From a bacterium (GTDB lineage: Bacteria > Patescibacteria > Dojkabacteria > JAKAPS01 > JAJZLI01): a DNA stretch of 30,555 nt. The stretch is from NCBI GenBank assembly GCA_021809565.1, contig JAJZKG010000009.1:1-30555 (forward strand), given 5' to 3'. The translations under genes and the position numbers were made by a program. Below the pieces are notes generated by a model. That model had not been told where the DNA came from. It was given only the letters and a program-made list of their open reading frames with translations, and made no database searches. This document shows, piece by piece, positions 22,932-30,554 of this stretch (positions are counted from its first letter, which is position 1; every line of letters starts with the position of its first letter).

Positions 22932-24673
22932 TCTATATCTTCTTTTGCTACTCTATATACTTCCTCTAGTGTTGTAATCTTATCAAGAACTTTCAAAAAA
23001 CCATTTTGCACCAGAGACATCATATTGTTTGATCTAGCAACTTTATCAATTTCATCAGTAGATGCTTTTTTTAATATTAAATCTCTTATTACATCATTAA
23101 CTATAAGTACTTCAAAAATTCCAATCCTTCCGAGATATCCAGTGTTATTACATGCATCACACCCCTTTCCTCTAGATAAATATAACACACTGTCATTTGT
23201 TTGTGAAGAATTTTGAATATACTTTGATATATCTATATTACTGCCTTCGAGCTCTTTAGTAATTTCAGCAACCACACTTTTATCTACAACATAGTCTTCC
23301 TTACAAGTTTGACATATTGTACGAACAAGTCTCTGAGCAACTACTATTTCAATAGTAGATGATATTAAAAATGGTTCAATACCCATATCAAGAAGCCTTG
23401 GCAATGCTCCTGCAGCAGACGTTGTATGAATAGTAGAAAATACTAAATGTCCTGTTAATGAAGCCTGAGTAGCAAGACGTGCAGTCTCTTCATCTCTGAT
23501 CTCTCCAACCATTATTATATTAGGATCTTGTCTTAAAAATGCTCTTAAACCTGTAGGGAATGTAAGTCCAACTTCATCATTTACTTGTACCTGATTCACA
23601 CCATCAATCTCTATTTCAACTGGATCTTCAAGTGTTTCAATATTAACTGAGTCATTATTAATATGTGCTAATGATGCAGCCAAGGTCTGTGTTTTTCCAG
23701 AACCTGTAGGTCCTGTAATCAAAATTATACCTTTAGTTAAAGATAAACCTTTTTTATATTGTTCAAATGATACTCCTGTAATACCTACATCTTCAAGTTT
23801 TGGTATTCCACCCCCTTTTCTTAAAAGTCTTATCACAATTTTCTCACCATATACTATTGGCAGTGTTGAAATTCTTAAATCTACTAACTCTTTTTCTACT
23901 TTTATTGAGAATCTTCCATCCTGAGGCATTCTTTTTTCATCTATTTTCAATTTTGATAATATTTTTATCCTTGATATTACTGCGGGAGCTAAGGATAAAG
24001 GTATAGACAATTTTTCTTGAAGAATTCCATCAATTCTATATCTAAACCTTAACCTTTTTCGTTCTGGTTCTATATGTATATCTGAAGCTCTAAATTTTAC
24101 AGCATACTCTAAAACAGTATTGACAATTTTTACAATTGGTGCATTCTTTATATCTCCAGTGATATTACCTAAATCATTGATACTACCAGTAACGTCTTCT
24201 ACATCAAAATCTAAACCAGCAGCTTCAACGTCCTCCACAACCTTACTTTCTATCTGCTCTGACATATTAGTACTAACGATTTCTTGAATCTCCTCTGGCA
24301 TTGCAAGATATGGGGTTATATGTACATTATATTTACTTTCAAGATATTGTATTAATTGAGAATCTAAAGGGTTTGCCATTGCCAAAGATAAACCTCCACT
24401 TTGCTCTTCAAAAGGTAGTATTGTATGATCCTTAATATCATTAATACTAATTTTGTTAAAAATATCTCTTCGTATTGTTATACCAGTAAGATCTTTGAAA
24501 GGTATATTTATAACAGAAGCTTTAGCTATATAAAAATCTTTTTTATTTACAATATTCATGTTAAAGATCAACTCCTCCACATCTTTATTCTGAGTAATAG
24601 AATCTATCCTTATCTTATTTGCAGTTTTTTGGTCAATCTTTAATTGACTTACTAATACATCTAATATATCCAT
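22928..24673 (-). CDS. pilB: PilB, type IV pilus extension ATPase
   Basis: A 581-residue GspE/PilB-type motor. An N-terminal GspE-N domain (about 1-140) is followed by the ATPase core: SDIHIEPE, Walker A GPTGSGKT (321-328), the Asp box, Walker B NIIMVGEIRDEETA and the His box. A four-cysteine zinc site (CQTC and CDAC) sits in the C-terminal part, as in PilB. It powers pilin polymerisation. I start it at the ATG at 24673, which gives MDILDVLVSQL. An upstream in-frame TTG at 24688 would add five residues, but it lies in a short CAATA repeat inside the likely promoter. It is the first gene of the pilus operon. Confidence 0.94.
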   Translation of the reverse strand: MDILDVLVSQLKIDQKTANKIRIDSITQNKDVEELIFNMNIVNKKDFYIAKASVINIPFKDLTGITIRRDIFNKISINDIKDHTILPFEEQSGGLSLAMANPLDSQLIQYLESKYNVHITPYLAMPEEIQEIVSTNMSEQIESKVVEDVEAAGLDFDVEDVTGSINDLGNITGDIKNAPIVKIVNTVLEYAVKFRASDIHIEPERKRLRFRYRIDGILQEKLSIPLSLAPAVISRIKILSKLKIDEKRMPQDGRFSIKVEKELVDLRISTLPIVYGEKIVIRLLRKGGGIPKLEDVGITGVSFEQYKKGLSLTKGIILITGPTGSGKTQTLAASLAHINNDSVNIETLEDPVEIEIDGVNQVQVNDEVGLTFPTGLRAFLRQDPNIIMVGEIRDEETARLATQASLTGHLVFSTIHTTSAAGALPRLLDMGIEPFLISSTIEIVVAQRLVRTICQTCKEDYVVDKSVVAEITKELEGSNIDISKYIQNSSQTNDSVLYLSRGKGCDACNNTGYLGRIGIFEVLIVNDVIRDLILKKASTDEIDKVARSNNMMSLVQNGFLKVLDKITTLEEVYRVAKEDIE

Positions 24674-24680
24674 ACTTCTA

Positions 24681-24695
24681 CAATACAATACAATA
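24681..24695 (-). repeat. Five-base tandem repeat upstream of pilB
   Basis: Three perfect copies of CAATA (TATTG in the pilB direction), directly upstream of the pilB ATG. It covers the alternative TTG start and the probable start-site region. A TATATT at 24697-24692 overlaps it and would place the transcript start near 24685, about 12 bases before the ATG. Confidence 0.6.
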
Positions 24696-24708
24696 TATAA
24701 TTTTTAAA

Positions 24709-24764
24709 GTACCTAGGTATGAGTACCTAGGTACCAGTACCCAAGTACAAGTACCAGATATAAT
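24709..24764. repeat. 14-base tandem repeat with palindrome between pilB and holB
   Basis: Four imperfect 14-base units begin GTACC at 24709, 24723, 24737 and 24751. The second unit contains a perfect 12-base palindrome, GTACCTAGGTAC (24723-24734), and the first carries the same core with one end changed. The fourth unit runs into TATAAT (24759-24764). One helical turn is about 10.5 bases, so 14-base spacing does not put the units on the same face. The location between the divergent pilus and holB-gyr operons suggests operator sites, but no regulator can be named. Confidence 0.75.
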
Positions 24765-24800
24765 AGTACAGTACAAAGTATATTTTTTTTATGATAGAAT
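24759..24800 (+). promoter_or_regulatory. Candidate promoters of the holB-gyrB-gyrA operon
   Basis: Two -10 candidates are seen. TATAAT at 24759-24764 is consensus and would start RNA near 24771, giving a leader of about 36 bases. TGATAGAAT at 24792-24800 is an extended -10 box that would start RNA at 24807, the A of the ATG, giving a leaderless mRNA. Neither has a good -35 box. The second matches the short-leader pattern seen at other genes in the window. Confidence 0.45.
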
Positions 24801-24806
24801 AGTCCC

Positions 24807-25442
24807 ATGGCCCAAAGTATCGTAATAGAGTCAAATAATATTGAAAGTAGTATAATATTTGCAAAATCCTATTTAGAAGATGTAGATCCAGAATATAATT
24901 CTGCTTCTAGAAGCATCTCTGAATTTATACATATAAATGAACCTACTGTATCAATAGATCATATTAGGAATTTACAAAAATCACTTTCTTATAAACCATA
25001 CAGTGGAAAAACAAGGGTTATTCTTATATCTATTCTTGGTAAGATCTCTGATTCTGCTCAGAATGCGATGTTAAAAATATTAGAAGAAAATCAATCTCAC
25101 ACCTTAATAATATTACAGGTGCCAAATTCAGAACTACTACTCAAAACAATATTATCAAGATGTATTATAAAAAAAGGAGAACATATCTATGAAAATTTTT
25201 ATGATATAAAGAATTTTTTATCATTGCCTTTACAAGAAAGATTATTATTAGTAAATTCTATTGAGAACACTAAGGGCTTTATTCAAAATTTGATTTCGTA
25301 TATAATTGCTTCGTACAAAACTATGGGAGAAAATAGTAAGAAGAATAGTTATATTGTAGGTATAATGAAAGATTGGGAGCAAGCAATGGCAAATAATGTC
25401 CCTGAAAAATTAATATTAGAAGATATTGCAATACAAATATAA
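24807..25442 (+). CDS. holB: DNA polymerase III delta-prime-like subunit, short form
   Basis: A 211-residue protein with the sensor region of clamp-loader subunits: SIDHIRNLQKSLSYKP, VILISILGKISDSAQNAMLK then ILEEN, and TILSRC. These match the delta-prime/HolB segment in which AxNALLKxLEEP is conserved. The P-loop and zinc module of longer homologues are missing, and the protein stops soon after the AAA core, compared with more than 300 residues in E. coli. Delta-prime opens and loads the sliding clamp and needs no ATPase activity itself. Clamp-loader function is therefore plausible, but the assignment rests on one conserved stretch. It lies three bases before gyrB. Confidence 0.78.
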   Translation: MAQSIVIESNNIESSIIFAKSYLEDVDPEYNSASRSISEFIHINEPTVSIDHIRNLQKSLSYKPYSGKTRVILISILGKISDSAQNAMLKILEENQSHTLIILQVPNSELLLKTILSRCIIKKGEHIYENFYDIKNFLSLPLQERLLLVNSIENTKGFIQNLISYIIASYKTMGENSKKNSYIVGIMKDWEQAMANNVPEKLILEDIAIQI

Positions 25443-25445
25443 AAT

Positions 25446-27368
25446 ATGAATAACGATAATTATGATGAAAATTCTATAGTAGTCCTTGAGGGACTCGAAG
25501 CGGTTAGAAAAAGACCATCCATGTATGTTGGCTCAACTGGAATCATGGGGGTGCACCAAATCATCTATGAGGTTATAGATAACGCTATAGATGAAGCTTT
25601 AGGAGGATATTGCAATAAAATAGATGTAAGAATATTCAAAGATGGTACCATACAAGTTGAAGACAATGGTAGAGGAATCCCTATCGGAATTCATCCACAA
25701 ACAAAGAAATCTTCTCTTGAAACAGTAATGACTGTTTTACATGCAGGTGGAAAATTTGGATCTAAAGGTGGTTATAAAATATCAGGTGGACTACATGGAG
25801 TAGGAGTTTCATGTACTAATGCTTTATCTGAGTATATGAGAACAGAATCCTTTATTAACAAGGAACATTACATACAAGAATACAAAGAGGGGAAACCTCA
25901 GTATGAATTAAAAAAACTTGAAGATAATGATCTTAATAAGAATAATGGTACTATACAGACTTTTAAACCAGACCCTTCTATATTTCAAGATACTAATGTA
26001 ATAGCACGTCAAATATTAAAACGAATAAAAGAACAGGCATATTTAACAGGGAATATAACATTTACATTCCAGGATGAAAGATCTGATAAATACCAAACTC
26101 CTTATTTCATATATTTTGAAGGAGGAGCAAAATCATATGTTAGATTGCTTGATAAAGATAAGAGAAATTTAACAAATGTTATACATATAAAAAAACATGT
26201 TTCAGACTCAGAGGTTGAAGTTGCAATGCAATATACAGATGAGATCACAGATAATATGCTAGCGTTTGCTAATAATATTTTCAATCAAGAAGGTGGAACC
26301 CATTTAACAGGATTTAAAACTGCACTAACAAAAACAATTAATGATTATGCAAAAAAAACTGGAGTTCTAAAAGAAAACGAAGAAGGGCTTACTGGAGACG
26401 ATGTTCGAGAAGGATTAACAGCTATAGTATCAGTAAAATTACAAGATCCTCAATTTGAAGGTCAAACAAAAATGAAATTAAACAATTCTGAAACACAAAC
26501 AATTGTGAGGAATGTTGTATCAGAAGAACTAGAAATGTATTTACAGGAATACCCAAAAGAAGCAAGGGCTATTCTTGATAAGGTATTTCTAGCTCAAAAA
26601 GCAAGGAAAGCTGCCAAAGCTGCTAGAGAGGCTGTAGTCAGAAAAGGTGCTCTTGAAGGAGGTACATTACCTGGTAAATTAGCAGATTGTTCAGAAAAAG
26701 ATCCACAAAAATCAGAGTTATTTATAGTTGAGGGAGATTCTGCAGGAGGTAGTGCAAAACAGGGAAGAGATAGGAAAACACAAGCAATACTTCCATTAAC
26801 AGGGAAACCTATTAATAGTGAAAAATATAGAATCGATAGAGTATTGGAGAATGAAAGACTTAAAGATTTTACAATAGCCCTAGGTGCTGGAATTTCTGAT
26901 ACATTTAATGTAGATAAACTAAGATATCATAAAATAATAATTATGACTGATGCTGATGTTGATGGTTCTCATATTGAAACTTTACTATTAACATTCTTAT
27001 ATAGACACTTAAAACCATTAATAGAAAAAGGATATGTATATATAGCTCAACCTCCACTATATAAAATTATAGCAGCAAGCAAAACTTACTGGATAACCGA
27101 TGATAATGAAGCAGAGATATTATTCCAAAAATGGAAAGACGAGGATGTAAAAATAACCTCTATGCAAAGATACAAAGGTCTTGGAGAGATGAATCCAGAA
27201 CAACTATGGGAAACAACAATGAACCCTCAATCAAGGGTACTAAAACAAATAAACATAGAAGATATAGAAGATGCTGATAAAACTTTTGATATGCTGATGG
27301 GAGCAGAGGTGCCTCCTAGAAAAAAATTTATCCAGATGAATGCAAAAAGTGCAAAAATAGATATTTAA
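25446..27368 (+). CDS. gyrB: DNA gyrase subunit B
   Basis: A 640-residue type IIA topoisomerase ATPase subunit. The GHKL domain shows EGLEAVRKRPSMYVGSTG, catalytic Glu42 in YEVIDNAIDE, DNGRGIP (73-79) and GGLHGVG (114-120). The transducer follows, then the TOPRIM domain with EGDSAGGSAKQGRD and DADVDGSH. The end (RYKGLGEMNPEQLWETTMNP) is typical. It hydrolyses ATP to power negative supercoiling with GyrA, which is encoded 18 bases downstream. The short form (no 170-residue insertion) is the Gram-positive type. ParE is the alternative, but the GyrA box in the partner favours gyrase. Confidence 0.95.
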   Translation: MNNDNYDENSIVVLEGLEAVRKRPSMYVGSTGIMGVHQIIYEVIDNAIDEALGGYCNKIDVRIFKDGTIQVEDNGRGIPIGIHPQTKKSSLETVMTVLHAGGKFGSKGGYKISGGLHGVGVSCTNALSEYMRTESFINKEHYIQEYKEGKPQYELKKLEDNDLNKNNGTIQTFKPDPSIFQDTNVIARQILKRIKEQAYLTGNITFTFQDERSDKYQTPYFIYFEGGAKSYVRLLDKDKRNLTNVIHIKKHVSDSEVEVAMQYTDEITDNMLAFANNIFNQEGGTHLTGFKTALTKTINDYAKKTGVLKENEEGLTGDDVREGLTAIVSVKLQDPQFEGQTKMKLNNSETQTIVRNVVSEELEMYLQEYPKEARAILDKVFLAQKARKAAKAAREAVVRKGALEGGTLPGKLADCSEKDPQKSELFIVEGDSAGGSAKQGRDRKTQAILPLTGKPINSEKYRIDRVLENERLKDFTIALGAGISDTFNVDKLRYHKIIIMTDADVDGSHIETLLLTFLYRHLKPLIEKGYVYIAQPPLYKIIAASKTYWITDDNEAEILFQKWKDEDVKITSMQRYKGLGEMNPEQLWETTMNPQSRVLKQINIEDIEDADKTFDMLMGAEVPPRKKFIQMNAKSAKIDI

Positions 27369-27386
27369 AATATAAATAATTAATTT

Positions 27387-29897
27387 ATGGATGATATAAA
27401 TATAGACAGAATGAAATTGATTGATATCTCAAAAGAGATGAAGGAGAGTTATATTAACTACTCCATGAGTGTTATTACTGCACGTGCTCTTCCAGATGCA
27501 AAAGACGGTTTAAAACCAGTTCAAAGAAGAATTATCTATACAATGCATGAAGATAATTTACACGCAAATAATAAATTTGCAAAATCAGCAAGAACAGTAG
27601 GAGCTGTTATGGGTAAATATCATCCTCATGGGGATTTATCTATTTATGATGCATTAGTACACATGGCTCAATATTTTTCCCTAAGATATACACTAATCCA
27701 TGGTCAAGGAAATTTCGGATCTATTGACGGAGATAGTCCTGCAGCAATGAGATATACTGAAGCAAAATTGGAAAAAATATCCGATGAATTCATTAATGAC
27801 ATAGACAAAGATACTGTAGATTTTATAGATAATTATGATGGATCATTAAAACAACCAGCAATATTGCCTTCTGCAATACCAAATCTACTTTTGAATGGAA
27901 CAGAAGGGATTGCAGTAGGAATGGCTACAAAAATACCACCTCACAATCTAGGAGAGGTTATGAATGGTTTTATACATATACTAGATAACATAAAAAACAT
28001 TGGAGAAAATAATAGTGTAGAAACAGAAGTACATATAGAGGATTTGGTAAAATTTATCAAAGGACCTGATTTTCCTACATATGGAACTATATATGATAAG
28101 GACGAGATACTTAATATGTATACTACAGGAAGAGGTAGGATTGTAATTAGAGGAAAAGCAGAGATTGTAGAGTCTAAAAATGAAAGAATGCAAATTATAA
28201 TAACGGAGCTACCTTTCCAAATCAATAAAGCTAGATTTATAACAAAGATAGCAGACCTAGTTAAAACAGATAAACTTGATGGTATACAAGATTTAAGAGA
28301 TGAAAGTGCAAAAGGGGAAATAAGGGTTGTTATAGATTTAAAATCATCTGCAAAACCAAATATTCTAATCAATAAATTATTTAAATATACAGAACTACAA
28401 TCAGTTTTTAATGCAAATATTCTTGCTCTTGTAGATGGCGTACCAAAACAATTAAATTTAAAAAACATATTAGAGATATTTGCACAGCATAGATTAGATG
28501 TAGTAGAGAGAAGAACTAAATATGAACTTCAAAAAGCAAAAGACCGTGAACATATACTTCAAGGATTGAAGATAGCTATTGATAATATTGATGAAGTCAT
28601 AAAGATTATACGTGGATCTAAAGATGTAGAAATAGCAAAAAAAGAATTGATGGAGAGATTTAACTTATCAGATGTACAATCTCAAGCTATTCTAGATATG
28701 CAACTTAGAAGATTAGCTGCTTTAGAAAGAGAAAAAATTGAGAATGAACTCAAAGAAGTTTTAGCTGAAATTAAAAAATTAGAGACACTACTATCAGATA
28801 AATTTAATATTATAAAAGTTATCAAAGATGAAAGCCTTCAAATTATAGAAAAATACAAAGATGATAGAAAAACAAGAGTTATGGCATCTAAAGTAGGAGA
28901 GTTCGAACTAGAAGATATTATTGAAGACAAAGAAACTTTAATAACAATATCCAAACAAGGATATATTAAAAGATTATCTCCTGATACATATAAAGTACAG
29001 AATAGGGGAGGTAAGGGAATTGTAGGGATGACAACCAAAGAAAGAGATGTCATATCACATGCATTAATTGCATCAACATTAGATAATATATTACTCTTTT
29101 CAAACAAAGGAAGAGTATTTCAAACTAAAGCTTTTGAGATTCCAGAGTATTCAAGAACAGCGAAAGGACAACCATTAGTTAATCTAATCAACCTTGAAAG
29201 TAGTGAATTTATTACTAGTGTATTGGCTCAAACTGATAATAAAAAGGGTGTTATAAAAGAAGATATAGTTGGAGATGATAAAGAAGTACAAGAAAATACA
29301 CAATCTTTATTGATGGGTACAAAAAATGGAATTGTTAAAAAAACAAAGATAGATGCATTTAAAAATATAAGAAAAAATGGTCTTTTTGCAATTACATTGG
29401 ATAGTGATGATGAACTTAGATGGGTAAAACCAGTAACAGGTAAAAATGAAATATTACTTATTACTAAAAAAGCTCACTCTATAAGATTTAAAGAAACAGA
29501 TGTTAGGGAAACTGGTAGAACATCAAGAGGAGTAAAAGCTATTTCAATAAATAAGAAGGATGATGAAGCTATTGGGCTAGATATTGTTAAAGATGAGAGC
29601 TTTGTTATAACAGTTTCTAAAAAAGGATTTGGTAAAAAAACTAAAATTAATGGGTTCACCACGCAAGGTAGGGGAGGAAAAGGTGTTTATGGCGCAAGAG
29701 TGACAGATAAAACTGGTGAGTTGGTTTCTATGAAGATTGTTAATAGTAGTAGTAAGGAAATAATAATAATTTCAACAAAAGGTCAAATAATAAAACTCAA
29801 TATGTCAGCAATACCTTCTCATAAAAGACATACTTCTGGAGTAAAACTTATCAATCTTGATAAGGAAAGTGAGGTAGCTGCAATAGAAATAGCTTAG
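27387..29897 (+). CDS. gyrA: DNA gyrase subunit A
   Basis: An 836-residue breakage-reunion subunit. The N-terminal domain has [34 protein letters not shown] (79-83) and the catalytic Tyr123 in AAMRYTEA. The C-terminal ~330 residues form the six-bladed beta-pinwheel, with blade motifs such as [10 protein letters not shown] and TSRGVKAI and a GyrA-box-like [11 protein letters not shown] (usual form QRRGGKG, here Gly for the second residue). That box allows DNA wrapping and supports gyrase over topoisomerase IV. Residue 84, equivalent to E. coli Ser83, is Leu, while the Asp87 equivalent (Asp88) is kept. It ends the operon; no terminator hairpin is evident after it. Confidence 0.95.
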   Translation: MDDINIDRMKLIDISKEMKESYINYSMSVITARALPDAKDGLKPVQRRIIYTMHEDNLHANNKFAKSARTVGAVMGKYHPHGDLSIYDALVHMAQYFSLRYTLIHGQGNFGSIDGDSPAAMRYTEAKLEKISDEFINDIDKDTVDFIDNYDGSLKQPAILPSAIPNLLLNGTEGIAVGMATKIPPHNLGEVMNGFIHILDNIKNIGENNSVETEVHIEDLVKFIKGPDFPTYGTIYDKDEILNMYTTGRGRIVIRGKAEIVESKNERMQIIITELPFQINKARFITKIADLVKTDKLDGIQDLRDESAKGEIRVVIDLKSSAKPNILINKLFKYTELQSVFNANILALVDGVPKQLNLKNILEIFAQHRLDVVERRTKYELQKAKDREHILQGLKIAIDNIDEVIKIIRGSKDVEIAKKELMERFNLSDVQSQAILDMQLRRLAALEREKIENELKEVLAEIKKLETLLSDKFNIIKVIKDESLQIIEKYKDDRKTRVMASKVGEFELEDIIEDKETLITISKQGYIKRLSPDTYKVQNRGGKGIVGMTTKERDVISHALIASTLDNILLFSNKGRVFQTKAFEIPEYSRTAKGQPLVNLINLESSEFITSVLAQTDNKKGVIKEDIVGDDKEVQENTQSLLMGTKNGIVKKTKIDAFKNIRKNGLFAITLDSDDELRWVKPVTGKNEILLITKKAHSIRFKETDVRETGRTSRGVKAISINKKDDEAIGLDIVKDESFVITVSKKGFGKKTKINGFTTQGRGGKGVYGARVTDKTGELVSMKIVNSSSKEIIIISTKGQIIKLNMSAIPSHKRHTSGVKLINLDKESEVAAIEIA

Positions 29898-29920
29898 CAT
29901 AATTATTATCACTCAATAAA

Positions 29921-29966
29921 TTGACATTATTATAATTAATATTGATGGTTAAATTGTTTGACATTA
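29921..29966 (+). promoter_or_regulatory. Upstream region of the antitoxin gene with two TTGACATTA boxes
   Basis: The 98-base gap after gyrA is very AT-rich and holds no gene. TTGACATTA occurs twice, at 29921-29929 and 29958-29966. Each contains a consensus -35 hexamer. No -10 box is well placed for either; CATATT at 29984-29989 would give a leaderless start at 29996 but sits 20 bases from the second -35. The repeats could also be operator half-sites for the antitoxin, which commonly represses its own gene. Confidence 0.3.
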
Positions 29967-29995
29967 CTGTAGTATTATGACAGCATATTGGTGTT

Positions 29996-30271
29996 ATGGC
30001 TCCAATAACAGTTACCGCAAGAGATATCTTAAGAAAACATAAAAAAATTTTTAGTAAGGTAGAAACCTCTGATTCTCCAGTGATTGTTACTAAACATAAC
30101 AAACCTCAAGTTGCCATAATTAATTTATCTGATCTTGAACTACTACAGACAGGTAAAGCTTTAAAATATACGTATAATCTTTTAAAACTAGGGGATGAAG
30201 CTAAAAAATATAATCTCTCTAGACCTAAAGACTTATCTGTGAATCATGATAAATATATCTGGGATAAATAA
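29996..30271 (+). CDS. Phd/YefM-type antitoxin
   Basis: A 91-residue protein starting MAPITVTARDILRKHKKIF, followed by SPVIVTKHNKPQVAIINLSDLELL. This is the standard Phd/YefM fold: a start matching V-(S/T)-A-R, a K-x-x-(P)-V core and a variable C-terminal tail that would bind the toxin. Such antitoxins bind DNA as dimers to repress their own operon and neutralise a partner toxin. The expected toxin should start just downstream, but only a broken frame is there. The gene stands apart from the housekeeping genes and may be a recent acquisition or a remnant locus. Confidence 0.85.
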   Translation: MAPITVTARDILRKHKKIFSKVETSDSPVIVTKHNKPQVAIINLSDLELLQTGKALKYTYNLLKLGDEAKKYNLSRPKDLSVNHDKYIWDK

Positions 30272-30273
30272 TT

Positions 30274-30349
30274 ATGCATGAAAATAAATTGATAGTGGCT
30301 GATTAGGATTATTATTGATTTGATACAAAAATTAATAGTCAACAACTAA
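30274..30349 (+). pseudogene. Possible frameshifted remnant of a PIN-domain (VapC-type) toxin
   Basis: An ATG lies exactly two bases after the antitoxin stop, the spacing used at many junctions here. It opens a frame reading MHENKLIVAD and then a TAG at 30304. Moving to the +1 frame at 30305 gives RIIIDLIQKLIVNN before another stop. Joined, the two pieces resemble the start of PIN-domain toxins (a V-x-D-T-N-x-(I)-(I)-D pattern). A third open piece (NLEKELIKNLAILLFF) follows in the remaining frame. The match is short and the assignment is inference; the stretch could also be non-coding. Confidence 0.3.
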
Positions 30350-30386
30350 CTTAGAAAAAGAATTGATTAAAAACCTAGCAATATTA

Positions 30387-30554
30387 TTATTTTTTCACCA
30401 CAGTTATTTTTTTTGGAACAATACTAGCATTACTTAACTTTTTAGATATTTCATAGTACCTTTTATTTTTTGTAAGTACATATAAATTGAGGTATATATA
30501 GCTTAAAGACATATCAACACCGTTCAACTTATAAAACCCCTGATGCAGAAATAT
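30387..30554 (-). CDS. 3' end of an unidentified gene (partial)
   Basis: An open minus-strand frame enters from the right edge and runs 55 residues to a TAA at 30389-30387. The visible end is rich in Lys, Tyr and Leu (SYIYLNLYVLTKNKRYY, ISKKLSNASIVPKKITVVKK). No family is recognised. The absence of stops over 55 codons in AT-rich DNA gives moderate support for coding; the 5' part lies outside the window. It would converge with the antitoxin gene. Confidence 0.5.
   Translation of the reverse strand: MFLHQGFYKLNGVDMSLSYIYLNLYVLTKNKRYYEISKKLSNASIVPKKITVVKK

Noticed and set aside
24674..24688. Longer pilB from TTG 24688.
   Set aside because: The start is TTG inside a CAATA repeat and would lie at or before the likely transcript start; MDILDV is a good family start.
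27941..28468. A 175-codon minus-strand frame inside gyrA.
   Set aside because: It lies opposite a well-conserved gyrA coding region, has a hydrophobic shadow composition, and matches no family.
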